Shown: one piece after another, positions 7,876 to 18,300 of the stretch
Position numbering within the stretch: the first letter of the stretch is position 1
Layout: the number at the start of each line of letters is the position of its first letter
From: Bernardetia sp.
GTDB lineage: Bacteria > Bacteroidota > Bacteroidia > Cytophagales > Bernardetiaceae
Direction of reading: 5' to 3'
DNA: 64,000 nt
Assembly: GCF_020630935.1 (NCBI RefSeq)
Contig: NZ_JAHDIG010000004.1
Coordinates: 25,295-89,294, forward strand
Made by a program: the position numbers and the translations under genes
Notes under the pieces: generated by a model
The model's database searches: none
Seen by the model: only the letters and a program-made list of their open reading frames with translations
What the model was told of the DNA's origin: nothing

Positions 7876-9918
7876 CTAACGTCCTTCATTTCCATTATGA
7901 AAATGAATAGTTTCTGGTCGTTCTATATCAAAATCTTCTATGCGAAGGCGTGGTACATTATCAATAACTGTTTGAATATGAAAAGGTGCATCAGCAAAAC
8001 CTGTGTAAACTCCAAAACGAATTTGAAGCATATTGAAGGTAAAACGCTCATTATAGATTCTAAAACCAATATTATAACCTTGAAAAATAGGACTTTCTGA
8101 AATAGAATTAGTAAATGTAGCCACTCCCACATCTGCACGCACAAAAAATGCCCATTGAAAATCTAACAGTTGCCAAGGCGTAAAGAAAACACTCTCTGTT
8201 CCTAAAACCCCAACTTCTGTTCCTTTGAGTTGGTCATTTTGCATCCCCCAAATACCTGCATTCCTATTTATATCATTAAATTCTCTATCAAAACGATTAA
8301 TTCCCTTTGTATAGCGCCCTCTTAGAAATTGTCTTAATCGCCACTTGCCTAAACAAATGAGTGGTGTAAAATAAGTAAATTTAGATTCGAAAGTCCCTTG
8401 TTCTAACTCCCTTGTATTGGTTATGTATGAACCAAATGCCATTGAAGCACGCAAATAGCCTATTTTTTTTGTCTTGATGCCTTTGCTAACTTCTACACCT
8501 GCATAATATCGTGTCTCTAAATCAGTATTTGATTTTCCAAAAGTCAAGACAGCACGCCTACCAATCGGAATATCTTCAGTTCTTCCAAAACCATAAATCA
8601 TATAATCTCTCTGATAATTTCTTTTTGTTAGTCCAACACTCAAAAGCATTTGTGTCTGATTTTGATATAAGAGATTTGTATCTGTACTTATCTCTGGGCG
8701 AGTTAGAAAATAATAATTTGTAAAACGAGCAGCCGTAATGAGCGAGAGTCTGCCATTTTTGGTTTTGATAGGAAAAGAATACGCTCCCCATCCGTCTGTA
8801 AGCAAATAACTATAAAAAAAATCAGCAGTAAGCGTATCACTTTCTAACAGTGGGCGAGCCAACCAACGTCTATATCCAGCTTCTGCACCACCTGCCCAAC
8901 GCATATTAGGAGATAGAAACCGACGTTCTAAAGCTGTATTATATCTTTTGTGTTCGTAGGTATTCTGATAATCAGCACTCAAAACAGAAAAAGAATTTCC
9001 TAAATAAGCTGATTCAAAATTAGCTTGATGTCCAAACTCTTGTTCAGTATTAGGTCTGTAGATAATTCTGCCTCCTAAAGTGTGTCCAAAACCTAAGAAA
9101 TTTCGCTCTTGAAGCTCTACCCAACCACCATCTAGTCCATACGCTCCAGCACTTGGAAGCATCGACCAAATATCTTGTGTAATGATTTCAATATCTACTG
9201 TATCACTTTGTGTTCCATCTTCAACTGTTCTTGAGTTTACATAAATACGAGCATCAGCAATAGAATTTAATTGTCTCAAAATTCGCTCTGTATCTCTTAT
9301 CAAATCTGGATTTAGTTTTTCTCCTTCTTCAAAAAGTAGATAACGTCTTTTTACAACTCCACTGTGCGTCTTAATGTGTAGTGTATTACCTGCTCTTTCT
9401 AGCCAATTTTTCGTTTTTCTTAGAGTATCAGTAGCTTTTGCACCAAAAACATCTAATGTTCTGACACTAATATTTCCAATTATTTTTCCTTCTTGTGTTT
9501 TCCAATCTGGATAGTGCAAAACTTCGGGTGGTGGGCAGTAATTAGCTTCTTTTTTAGGTTTAATTATCCAACTGACTACTTCTTTTGTGAGTTTTCGTTT
9601 TTCTGCCCAATATCTAATCTTGTCTGCTAAAGTAGTATCATTTTTCGGTTTGTATTGCTCATCAACAATCTTTTCAAGACTGTCTATTGTAACAACAGAC
9701 GTAGAATATGAAGGAAAATAAGGAGCTTTTTGCGCTTTTGTTTTGGAAGCTAAAAAAATACAGAAAAAGAAAATTACTCCTATCTTAAAAAAAATAGGTA
9801 TAAAAAATCGTCTGTAAAAAGTAAAACAACTAAAAGAAAGAGAACTTCTTGTACTTGAAAATAGTCTAAAAAATAAAATTCTGATTTCCTCTAAGTTGTC
9901 ATTATTCTGCTTTTTCAT
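7876..9918 (-). CDS. BamA/TamA-like outer-membrane beta-barrel protein
   Basis: About 680 residues. After a long basic N-terminal region comes a signal-peptide-like hydrophobic segment (about residues 44-62, ending SKTKAQ). A POTRA-like region follows (about 140-255: IIGNISVRTLDVFG, LLFEEGEKLNPDLIRDTERILR, DARIYVNSRTVEDG, VDIEIITQDIW). The C-terminal 400 residues form alternating aromatic strands typical of an Omp85 barrel. Likely role: insertion or translocation of proteins or lipids at the outer membrane. The start is uncertain: TTG 9936, ATG 9927 and ATG 9918 are all open; I used 9918. The roughly 45 residues before the hydrophobic segment are unusual for a signal peptide. Confidence 0.72.
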   Translation of the reverse strand: MKKQNNDNLEEIRILFFRLFSSTRSSLSFSCFTFYRRFFIPIFFKIGVIFFFCIFLASKTKAQKAPYFPSYSTSVVTIDSLEKIVDEQYKPKNDTTLADKIRYWAEKRKLTKEVVSWIIKPKKEANYCPPPEVLHYPDWKTQEGKIIGNISVRTLDVFGAKATDTLRKTKNWLERAGNTLHIKTHSGVVKRRYLLFEEGEKLNPDLIRDTERILRQLNSIADARIYVNSRTVEDGTQSDTVDIEIITQDIWSMLPSAGAYGLDGGWVELQERNFLGFGHTLGGRIIYRPNTEQEFGHQANFESAYLGNSFSVLSADYQNTYEHKRYNTALERRFLSPNMRWAGGAEAGYRRWLARPLLESDTLTADFFYSYLLTDGWGAYSFPIKTKNGRLSLITAARFTNYYFLTRPEISTDTNLLYQNQTQMLLSVGLTKRNYQRDYMIYGFGRTEDIPIGRRAVLTFGKSNTDLETRYYAGVEVSKGIKTKKIGYLRASMAFGSYITNTRELEQGTFESKFTYFTPLICLGKWRLRQFLRGRYTKGINRFDREFNDINRNAGIWGMQNDQLKGTEVGVLGTESVFFTPWQLLDFQWAFFVRADVGVATFTNSISESPIFQGYNIGFRIYNERFTFNMLQIRFGVYTGFADAPFHIQTVIDNVPRLRIEDFDIERPETIHFHNGNEGR

Positions 9919-10083
9919 AATAACCATCCAACTCAAAAAATAGAGGAATGTAGCCTGTTGAAACTACTTTAACTCTGCTCTACTACAATCAACACCAATA
10001 TAGATATGAATGTTTGCGTAACAGAAAACGAATCCACAATTTTTAGCTAATTTTGTTGCTCAATAAAATACGAATATCAAATT

Positions 10084-10899
10084 ATGAGCAAATCAGTAAA
10101 AGATAAAGTAGTCATTATTACAGGAGGAACTTCTGGAATTGGGAGAGCTTGTGCAGAAGCCTTTGGACGAGAAGGAGCAAAAGTTGTCATTACAGGAAGA
10201 AATGCTGAAAGGCTAAAAGAAGCACAAGAATTTTTAGAAAATCAGAATATTGAAGTATTGCCCTTGCAGTTGGATGTTAGTAAAGAAGAAGACAATGAAA
10301 TATTAGCAAAAGAGACAGTAGAACGATTTGGAAAAATAGACATTTTGGTAAATAATGCTGGTATTTCGATGCGTGCTTTGTTTAAAGACTTGGATTTATC
10401 AGTTTTGAAAAGTCTTATGAACATCAATTTTTGGGGAACTGTCTATGCTACTAAATACTGTATTCCTCATATTATCAAGACAAAAGGTTCTGTGGTGGGC
10501 GTTTCATCTATTGCAGGGTTTAGAGGACTACCTGCTCGTACAGGATATTCAGCTTCAAAGTTTGCTATGCAAGGTTTTTTGGAAGCGTTACGCACTGAAA
10601 TGATTGAAGAAGACGTACACGTTTTGATTGCTTGCCCTGGATATACATCTTCAAACATTAGAAATACTGCCCTTTTACACAATGGAAATGCACAAGGAGA
10701 TTCGCCAAAAGATGAAGGAAAAATGATGAGTTCAGAAGAGTGTGCTGCTCATATTTTGAAAGCTACTAAAAAACGAAAAAACATTCTTATTCTGACAACA
10801 CAAGGAAAACTGACTGTATTTTTAAATAAACTCTTCCCTTCTTTTATGGACAAACTCGTCTTAAATGCGATTGCAAAAGAAGGAGAAGTTCCAAAGTAG
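10084..10899 (+). CDS. SDR-family NAD(P)-dependent oxidoreductase
   Basis: A 271-residue classical short-chain dehydrogenase: dinucleotide motif TGGTSGIGRA (13-22), NNAGIS (90-95), catalytic Ser141/142, Tyr155 and Lys159 in YSASK. It has a C-terminal hydrophobic helix (LTVFLNKLFPSFMDKLVLNAI) suggesting membrane association, as in DHRS7-like members. The substrate cannot be deduced. A -7-like box TAATTTTG (10048-10055) lies 28 bp upstream of the ATG, without a good -33. The gene appears monocistronic, ending at a hairpin at 10929. Confidence 0.9.
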   Translation: MSKSVKDKVVIITGGTSGIGRACAEAFGREGAKVVITGRNAERLKEAQEFLENQNIEVLPLQLDVSKEEDNEILAKETVERFGKIDILVNNAGISMRALFKDLDLSVLKSLMNINFWGTVYATKYCIPHIIKTKGSVVGVSSIAGFRGLPARTGYSASKFAMQGFLEALRTEMIEEDVHVLIACPGYTSSNIRNTALLHNGNAQGDSPKDEGKMMSSEECAAHILKATKKRKNILILTTQGKLTVFLNKLFPSFMDKLVLNAIAKEGEVPK

Positions 10900-10928
10900 T
10901 TTTTTGTATTCTCAAAAATGGCAAAAAA

Positions 10929-10963
10929 TTAGGGATGATATACGTCTTATGTATCATCCCTAA
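10929..10963. terminator. Terminator-like hairpin between convergent genes
   Basis: 12-bp stem TTAGGGATGATA / TATCATCCCTAA with an 11-nt loop. The T run (AATTTTTT) follows on the minus strand, so it fits the 10995-11345 gene best but could serve both. Confidence 0.65.
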
Positions 10964-10994
10964 AAATATAAAAAATGAGTAATCTGTTACATAC

Positions 10995-11345
10995 TTAGAC
11001 AGCTATAAAATGAGTAAAAAGAAAATATAGAGAAGCTATAAAAATAGCTATTAAAAGCCCTGCAAAAATATAAAAACTGGTATAGTTGTATTTTGGCTTT
11101 ATTGGTTTAGGCTTATTGTACTTTGCAATTTCCTTTTCCAAAGCAAAGACTTTCTCTTTATGATGTTTTTGATGCTCTCTAATTTCCAAAATTCGAAACT
11201 GAATCCCTTCAAGTTCTTTCTCATAATCAAAGAATTGTTTTTCATGCTTTGCTTTCTGAAGATAAAGGTTTTCAAGAATTTCCTTTGTTGTTTTGAATTT
11301 AGGCTGATTTTGGGAGGTTTGATGTTTTGTAAATAAAGGAGTCAT
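10995..11345 (-). CDS. Coiled-coil protein with C-terminal membrane anchor, unknown
   Basis: 116 residues. Positions 20-75 form a charged heptad-like helix (EILENLYLQKAKHEKQFFDYEKELEGIQFRILEIREHQKHH...), then a KPKPIKPK linker and one transmembrane segment at about 92-113 near the C-terminus, giving a tail-anchored topology. No family recognised. It is alone on its strand, with a hairpin just past its end. Confidence 0.55.
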   Translation of the reverse strand: MTPLFTKHQTSQNQPKFKTTKEILENLYLQKAKHEKQFFDYEKELEGIQFRILEIREHQKHHKEKVFALEKEIAKYNKPKPIKPKYNYTSFYIFAGLLIAIFIASLYFLFTHFIAV

Positions 11346-11789
11346 GATGATAGTAGTTAAAATTGAATAGGATATTAATTAAAAGAAGCTGACTTTCTCA
11401 TTTTTCGTACTAGCCAACTAAATCATAACTTACCTAACCTACTATTAATTCCCCCATTATAGATTATTTGTAGCTTCTATGCTTATTTGTATCTATTCTG
11501 AATATTTATTTTTAGGCTGATTAGGGAACTTTTTTGGTAGTGCTGTTATTTTGGCAATTATTTGAATCTGATGATAAGTGCATTATTTTTAGATAAAAGA
11601 TTCCTTTCTCATCAGCATTTTCAACATCTTTAGAGAAAACAATTTGAGTTAGGCTTATTTTTTGCAATTTTGAATTACTTGATAAGTATTGATAATCAAA
11701 GATTTAACAACTCTTCAACAAATGCAATCATTTGTTGGATAAATGATATTGATAACTTTCAAAAACTTACCACAAGCCTACAACAACTC
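11346..11789. other. AT-rich intergenic spacer
   Basis: A 444-bp stretch between divergent genes. The plus frame is open from 11670, but those first 40 codons (MNYLISIDNQRFNNSS...) do not look like a leader and precede a good signal peptide. I treat them as non-coding. No RNA gene or repeat seen. Confidence 0.5.
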
Positions 11790-12182
11790 ATGAAGTCTAA
11801 TTTTACATTACTCCTTTTCTGCTTTTTTTCGGTACTGTTTCTTTCCAGTTCAGTTCCCAAAACCCTAGACCCTATCCCTGTCAATCGGTGGATGTTGTTT
11901 CAAAAAGAAGCAGGTGTAGAATTTTATATCCAACATCGAAGTTCTATGTACGACACTCGTTATAATACGCTTGTGCGCCTTCGAAACACCAATCAATATG
12001 AAGTAAAAGTGAGCTTTACACCTTCTTTTGGATGTGAGGGAGAGAGTAAAATGAACCTCCAAGGAAGAATCCAAACAGCTATATATCCACGCCACTCAGT
12101 TACGCTTTTGGCATATCGTCCATGTCAAGGAAAAATCCCAGATAGAATAAGTTTTAACTCATTAGATGTTAGAAAAAGATAA
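11790..12182 (+). CDS. Small exported protein, unknown
   Basis: 130 residues if started at ATG 11790 (MKSNFTLLLFCFFSVLFLSSS), which places a clean signal peptide at the N-terminus; an upstream start at 11670 would bury it. The mature part (about 105 residues) has two cysteines (GCEGES and RPCQGK) that could form a disulfide, and a YDTRYNTLVRLRNTNQYEVKVSFTPSF stretch typical of a beta-sandwich. I recognise no family. It precedes yraN by 53 bp on the same strand. Confidence 0.55.
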   Translation: MKSNFTLLLFCFFSVLFLSSSVPKTLDPIPVNRWMLFQKEAGVEFYIQHRSSMYDTRYNTLVRLRNTNQYEVKVSFTPSFGCEGESKMNLQGRIQTAIYPRHSVTLLAYRPCQGKIPDRISFNSLDVRKR

Positions 12183-12235
12183 ATCCCCACACCTGTCTGT
12201 CTTGTCAGTATAAATTAGTGGAAAAATAAAAATTT

Positions 12236-12625
12236 ATGAGCAAAACATCTTTACCTACCCAAAAACAAACTACTGGAAAAAAAGGAGAAGAAATAGCTGT
12301 ATCTTTCTTGAAAGAGAAAGGTTTTTTATTGCTTGCCACCAACTTTAAAGCAAACAGAGGAGAAATAGATATTATTGTAAGAAAAAAAAATGTTATTCAT
12401 TTTATAGAAGTAAAAACCCGTAAGAACAACGATTTTGGCAATCCAGAATCTTTTGTGAGTGAAGCACAAGCTGATAAAATTTCAGAAACAGCAGAACTAT
12501 TTTTAGAAGAGTATGAAGAAAAAACAGACAAAGAGTTCAAAGGCTTCATTCAGTTCGATATAATTTCAATTCTTTTTGAAAAAGATAATCTAAAAGAAAT
12601 TCTACATTTGGAAGATGCTTTTTAG
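12236..12625 (+). CDS. YraN family (UPF0102) putative endonuclease
   Basis: 129 residues with the family signature: GKKGEEIAVSFLKEKGFLLLATNFKANRGEIDIIV followed by FIEVKTRK. These are the E..D...ExK residues of a PD-(D/E)XK nuclease fold. The family is widespread and implicated in DNA processing, with no settled role. It lies between the small exported protein and murI, all on the plus strand with 50-70 bp gaps. Confidence 0.9.
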   Translation: MSKTSLPTQKQTTGKKGEEIAVSFLKEKGFLLLATNFKANRGEIDIIVRKKNVIHFIEVKTRKNNDFGNPESFVSEAQADKISETAELFLEEYEEKTDKEFKGFIQFDIISILFEKDNLKEILHLEDAF

Positions 12626-12692
12626 AAGTAAAAAATAATCGTAATTTCACACTTTATTCCTACTCCATTTTAAAAAGTAGATTCAAGAATCA

Positions 12693-13550
12693 ATGTCAGA
12701 AAACGACACCTTAAAAATGTATCTTCAAGATACCAAACATACCAACCCAATAGGAATTTTTGACAGTGGGATTGGAGGACTTACGGTAGCACATGCTGTC
12801 AAAAAACTTCTTCCACACGAACAAATCATCTATTTTGGAGATATAGCACATCTTCCCTACGGAGATAAATCTACGGCAGCACTGCAAGCCTACTCTATAA
12901 AAGCAGTAGATTTTTTACTCAAACATAACTGTAAAGTTATTCTCTTTGCTTGTAATTCGGCATCGGCTGCTGCTTTTGAGCTTATCAAAGAATATACTGC
13001 CACAAGAGCTAAGGTAATTGATGTCATCCAACCTGTTGTTAATTATGTTGCAAATCGATTTGATGGAAAAAACATAGGTCTTATCGGCACACGCCAAACT
13101 ATCAACTCCAACGCCTATCTTCAAAAAATAAATCAAGCCAACAAAAATGTATCTTTGTCGTCCTTAGCAACACCTCTTTTAGCTTCTATGATTGAGGAAG
13201 GCTTTTTCAATAATACGGTCAGTAAGTCCGTCATTGCAGAATATTTGTCTGATGAATCATTACAAAATATTGAAGGTCTAATTTTGGGTTGTACGCATTA
13301 CCCACTCATAAAAAAAGATATTGAGCTATTTTTTCAAGAAAATTTTACCCAGAAAGTTGAAATTATAGATGGTTCTTTTATTGTAGCCGAAGAAGTTCGT
13401 ATCTTTTTAGAACAAAATAATTTACTCAATCCATATTCTACAAAAGAAGATGTGTTTTATGTTTCTGACCTTACTAAGTCATTCGAAGAAACCACAAAAA
13501 TATTTTTTAAGAAAAAAGTAGAATTGGAACTGTATAAACTTTGGGAATAG
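12693..13550 (+). CDS. murI: Glutamate racemase
   Basis: 285 residues. Converts L- to D-glutamate for peptidoglycan. Key residues are visible: DSGIGG (Asp24, Ser25), FACNSASA with catalytic Cys87, and GCTHYPL with catalytic Cys200 and His202. ATG 12693 gives about 17 residues ahead of the conserved NPIGIFDSG; a start at Met9 (12717) is equally possible. Length is normal for the family. Confidence 0.96.
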   Translation: MSENDTLKMYLQDTKHTNPIGIFDSGIGGLTVAHAVKKLLPHEQIIYFGDIAHLPYGDKSTAALQAYSIKAVDFLLKHNCKVILFACNSASAAAFELIKEYTATRAKVIDVIQPVVNYVANRFDGKNIGLIGTRQTINSNAYLQKINQANKNVSLSSLATPLLASMIEEGFFNNTVSKSVIAEYLSDESLQNIEGLILGCTHYPLIKKDIELFFQENFTQKVEIIDGSFIVAEEVRIFLEQNNLLNPYSTKEDVFYVSDLTKSFEETTKIFFKKKVELELYKLWE

Positions 13551-13628
13551 ATTTTTTCAGTTTCCAGTAAATGGTTACCAGTAATTTCATTGAGTTTTTT
13601 TATTCATTTATCACTAATCTACGCCATT

Positions 13629-13646
13629 GTTGGTGTCCCCACCAAC
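13629..13646. repeat. GTTGGTG hairpin repeat
   Basis: GTTGGTG-TCCC-CACCAAC, a perfect 7-bp stem with a 4-nt loop 20 bp before pyrR. The arms match the longer hairpin at 48828-48851 (GTTGTTGGTG / CACCAACAAC), and a related TTGTTGGTT arm pair occurs at 50347-50401. Confidence 0.6.
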
Positions 13647-13665
13647 GACGAAAAATACCACAAAA

Positions 13666-14214
13666 ATGAAAAGATTACTTTTTTCCTCCGATTTATTAGA
13701 CCTTACGGTAAGCCGTCTTTGTGAACAGCTTATTGAGAATTATTCCGATTTTTCGGATACAGTTTTGCTAGGCATTCAGCCACGAGGGACTCTTTTTGCA
13801 GAGCGCATTCATAAGCGTTTGGAAACTCGTTTGAATAAAAAAATTCCTTTTGGAAAGCTAGATGTTACCTTTTATAGAGATGATTTTAGGAGAAGAGACG
13901 AGCCTCTCAAAGCTAATATGACAGATGTTCCGTTCGTGATTGAAAATAAGAAAGTCATTTTGATAGATGATGTTCTCTATACAGGACGAACCATTAGCGC
14001 AGCAATGAGCGCAATGGCAGCCTTTGGGCGACCAAAGAAAGTAGATTTACTGGTATTGATTGATAGAAAATATACAAGAGATTTGCCTATTGCTCCAAAT
14101 TATACAGGTAAAACTGTAAATACAATTTTATCTGAACACATAGAAGTAGAATGGACACAAGAAGGTGCAAAGGAGGATAAAATTTGGCTTATTTCAGAAA
14201 ATGAAGACCTATAA
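13666..14214 (+). CDS. pyrR: Bifunctional pyr operon regulator / uracil phosphoribosyltransferase PyrR
   Basis: 182 residues from ATG 13666 (MKRLLFSSDLLDLTVSRL...). The PRPP loop VILIDDVLYTGRTISAA (about 97-113) and the IQPRG segment (about 37-41) mark a type I phosphoribosyltransferase of the PyrR family. I prefer this start to the open TTG at 13627, which would run translation through a GTTGGTG hairpin. No pyr genes are adjacent, so any RNA-binding attenuation role would act elsewhere; the UPRTase role is equally likely. Confidence 0.9.
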   Translation: MKRLLFSSDLLDLTVSRLCEQLIENYSDFSDTVLLGIQPRGTLFAERIHKRLETRLNKKIPFGKLDVTFYRDDFRRRDEPLKANMTDVPFVIENKKVILIDDVLYTGRTISAAMSAMAAFGRPKKVDLLVLIDRKYTRDLPIAPNYTGKTVNTILSEHIEVEWTQEGAKEDKIWLISENEDL

Positions 14215-14220
14215 AAAAGA

Positions 14221-14249
14221 AAAACCCTCTTTTTATGAAAGAGAGTTTT
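14221..14249. terminator. Terminator-like hairpin after pyrR
   Basis: AAAACCCTCTTT / AAAGAGAGTTTT (one mismatch) with a 5-nt loop, 6 bp after the pyrR stop. The T run is inside the stem rather than after it. Confidence 0.55.
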
Positions 14250-14661
14250 GCTACTTCTTGCCAAAAGAAACGACCAAAATAATTTAAAAATGAGTAGTCC
14301 TTAAAAAATGTTCATTGTTGGTTAATGAAAACAGACTACTGATTACTTTGTCTTGCTCTTCTGTTTTTTGGTTCTAAAAAAATAAAGTTGCTATAAAAAA
14401 TGTTGTAACGTCAAGCCTACTACCTCTCAACGTTCAAAGCAGCTACTTTGAGAACCTGCTTACTTACTTATCTACTTACTCGCTTTATATATTTCAATAG
14501 GCTTGCCAATGCCAAAATAACATAAAAAATAATTTTATTTTACTTAAAAACAGGCTTTAAAGCTCATTAGAGAGTATTTTTAATTTTGCACTAGACTTTT
14601 ATAGTAGAGTGTTTTTTTCAAAGTGGAAAACATTTTTTTCATAATAGAAAAAACCACATAC
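14250..14661. other. Non-coding gap between convergent pyrR and bioD
   Basis: 412 bp with no ORF of coding character. It contains an imperfect inverted repeat GTTCAAAG...CTTTGAGAAC (14439-14462 region) and a short CTTA/ACTT tetranucleotide run at about 14457-14482. No RNA gene recognised. Confidence 0.45.
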
Positions 14662-15300
14662 TCAAAATACAATTTTGGAAGCATATTTTTTCACTAACTC
14701 TTTTGTAATTTCTTGTTCTTGTTTTACCCTTAGCAATACTTTAGAGCCAAGTTGATGAATAACATAATTTTCAATAATCTGCTCTGATGCTAGATTAGAT
14801 TCGCCGTTAAAAATAATTCCCTTCAACTTTATATTTCTATTTTTGATGGCTTCTAAGCTCAAAATAGAATGATTGATACTACCCAAATACAGATTACAAA
14901 CCAAAATCAGAGGTAGTTCTAGTTTTTCAATGAGGTCAATAATATAATCTGCCTTTCCATTTTTTGCTTCATTTATCGGAACAAACAAACCACCTGCACC
15001 TTCCACAATTAAGTTTTTATCTTTTGTTTTGTTTGGCAATTCAAAATCAGATAAACTTATATTTATATTGTCAATTTTTGCAGCAGCGTGTGGCGACATA
15101 GGAGCAGTGAGACAAAATCGCTCTTTCAAAAAATGACTTTCTGTGTTAGAAACTAGCTTTTTAACTCCATCCGTATCTCTTGGTAAACCTGCTTGAATGG
15201 GTTTCCAGTAGTTGGCGTGTAAGGCTTCTACCAAAATGGCACTAATGAATGTTTTACCACTATCTGTTCCGATAGCAGATATGAAATATTGATGAATCAT
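14662..15300 (-). CDS. bioD: Dethiobiotin synthetase
   Basis: 212 residues. ATP-dependent carboxylation of 7,8-diaminopelargonate in biotin synthesis. P-loop GTDSGKT at 11-17, Lys/Thr-rich substrate region PIQAGLPRDTDG, and the VEGAGGLFVPI motif at about 100-110. The rest of the bio operon is absent here. It lies only 20 bp behind the Pat-like gene and is almost certainly on the same transcript. Confidence 0.93.
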   Translation of the reverse strand: MIHQYFISAIGTDSGKTFISAILVEALHANYWKPIQAGLPRDTDGVKKLVSNTESHFLKERFCLTAPMSPHAAAKIDNINISLSDFELPNKTKDKNLIVEGAGGLFVPINEAKNGKADYIIDLIEKLELPLILVCNLYLGSINHSILSLEAIKNRNIKLKGIIFNGESNLASEQIIENYVIHQLGSKVLLRVKQEQEITKELVKKYASKIVF

Positions 15301-15320
15301 ACTTGTAAACTGATTAAAAT

Positions 15321-18300
15321 TTATTCCTCCTCGTCACTTTCCTCCTCATAATCAAAAATATTTCGAATGTAGAGAGATGCTTTTACCGTTCCTTCATCTG
15401 CATTATGTTCCATAATGAAACCTAATTTTTCACAGATTTTACGCATCGCCATATTTTCAGGTAAAATATCTGCTGTAAGCAGCTCTATACCTTCACTACG
15501 ACACACTTCTACAGCTCTTGTCAAAAGTTTTGAGCCTAATCCTTCACCTTGATAACCATCAACGATAGTCATTCCAAATTCGGCTTCTTTTGTTCCGTGT
15601 AGCTTGATAATTCGAATAGCACCAATAATTTCATTCTCTTCTTTTTTCTTCTCAATTTCTATAATAAGTGTAAGCTGTCTGTCATAATCAGCAAAACAAA
15701 TTCTTGAAAGACGCTCGTGTGAAGCTCTTTGGTCTAGGCTGACAGCGTGGAAAAATCTAAAATAAACACTCTGTGGGGAAAGTCGCTTGTGAAAGTTTGC
15801 CATAAGGGGTTCATCCTCTGGACGTATTGGACGAATCAACACTTCTTGCTTACTCTTTGGAAGTACCCAACGTTCCTCATATTCTGAAGGATATGGACGT
15901 ATAGCCAAACGAATAAGGTCTTCTCCTTTTACCTCTGTAGGTTGTAATACCATAACAGCATCAAGAATGGAAACTCCTTCTGTACGAGAAACTGAAATTG
16001 GGTTAAGATAAATTTCTTTGATGAAAGGTTGTTCTATAATCAGTTGGCTAAACCGAACCATAGACTGCTCTAAAAGTTTTAGAGTAGGTTCATGCACATC
16101 ATCTCTACTTACTAAGTTTTTATAAATTGTCGTTTGTTCGATGGCTCTTCTAGCTAAGGTAGTATTAAGGGGTGGCAAGGCTATGGCTCTATCCTCATAA
16201 TATTGCATCGAATTTCCACCATTTCCAAAGAAAATAATCGAACCAAACTGTGCATCTACTTTACTTCCCATTAACATTTCAATATCTTCACTAGTATTCA
16301 TTTCCTGTACAGTAACTCCCAAGAACTTACCTTCTCCTACTCTTTCTTCAATATTTTTCTTGATGTCTTGGAAAGCATTTCTGACAGCTTGTTCATCTTT
16401 TAAATAAAGACGCACTCCACCAACTTCACTCTTATTGATAATATTATCAGAATACACTTTCAAAACAACAGGTTTTCCAATAGATTCGGCTTGTTGCCAC
16501 GCTTCGTCTTCAGAAAGAGCCAAGCGTGTATCAACAATAGGCAAATTATAAGCTGCCAAAATAAGTTTGGCTTCCCATTCTGTCAAGATTCCTCTACCTT
16601 CTATGCGTGCATTGGCAATAATTTGTCCTACAATTTCCCTACTAGGAGGGTTATTTTTCATTTCATTCGAAATACGAGGCGTCTGATAGATACCTTTTAA
16701 ATTGTAGGCATATTTCCATAAATAATTAAAAATATGAGCTGCAGCATCTGGATATTGAAAATTAGGAATACCAGCTTGGGAGAGCAAGTTACGTCCTTCC
16801 TTTGTAGTGTCTCCTCCCATCCAACTAACAAGAATAGGTTTCTTTTTAAGAGGAGCAAATCGGAGCAATTTTTTTGCTGTTTCGGTAGGCTGGCTTACTG
16901 CTTGTGGCGCAAGTACTACTAAAAGCCCATCTACATTTTTATCTTCTAAAAGAACTTCTGTTGCTATTTCGTAAAGTTCAGGAGTAGCAAACTGATGTAA
17001 ATCCAAAGGGTTTTCGTATTCCCAGTGTTTAGGTAAATGTGCTGAGAGTTTTTCGATTGTAACTTCAGACAAGGAGGCTAGTTCTCCATTACCTTTTTCA
17101 AGCATACTTGTAGCAAGCTGTGCTGGTGCATTGGCATTAGTAAGGATAGCTAATTTTTTTCCTTTTGGTCTTGGTTGCTTTGAGATGACTTCTACCATAA
17201 AAAATACTTCTGCCATTGTATCTACACGAAGCATTCCCGAACGGCGAAAAGCAGCATTAAAAATCAAATCTTCATCTACCTCAAAATGAATAGGAGAGAT
17301 TGCTTGCTTAGAGCTGCTATTCTCTAAATGCTGTCTTTTTCCAGTTTTCAAAACAATAATAGGTTTTGAATAGGAAACTTCTTTGGCTGCTGAAAGAAAA
17401 GAACGAGCATAATTGATAGTCTCCATATACAAAACAATAGCTTTGGTATGCTGGTCATCACCAAGATAATGAATTACGTCTCCCCAACTAATATCTATCA
17501 TTCCACCAATAGATACAAAAGCACTAAAGCCCACATTTTGGCTGCGCCCCCAGTCTAAAACTCCCTCTCCCATTGCACCACTTTGAGAAATAAAACCAAT
17601 ATTTCCTTCTTTTGGACGTTGGTCGGAAAATGTAGCAAAAAGATTGAGATGAGGACGGATAAAACCAATTGAATTTGTACCAATAATTCTGACATCTGCT
17701 CTTCTAGCTTCTAATAATACATCAGCTTCAAACTCTACTCCTTTTTCTCCAATTTCTCTAAAGCCAGTAGATAGAATAAGAGCATTTTTCACATTGGCTT
17801 CTCCACATTCTCTTATAATTTGTGAAACTGTTCTGGCTGGTGTAATAATAATGACAAGGTCTATAAACTCATCTATGTCTTCAATTTTATCGTAACACGT
17901 AGCTCCATTTATTTCATCGTATTTTGGATTTACTGGAAAAACATCTCCTTTATAATCTAACAGAGTTAGGTTTTCGTAAAGGCGTTTGCCTAAAGAGTTC
18001 TCTCTTTTACTTGCTCCTACCACAGCAATTGTTTTGGGATGGAAAAGTGCCTCCATCTTGCCTTTATCGTAGGAAGGATGGAAATGACTTGCCGAAACGC
18101 CTTCGCCCCAAGAACGAATACCTTCCAAAACACGTTCTAAAATACGTTGAAAAGAATGTTGCATGACCGTTTGGATTCCAATAGCTAATTGATGAGCTAC
18201 ATAATTATAATTTCTTCTGAAAGATAATAAAGAATTTTCTCTTCTGAAATCTTTAACGTCAAAACGGGTCTCTGTTTTGGAATAAGAACTTCTGGTATGA

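Noticed and set aside
14457..14482. CTTA/ACTT tetranucleotide run as a possible variable repeat
   Set aside because: Only about five imperfect units, not inside a gene or promoter.
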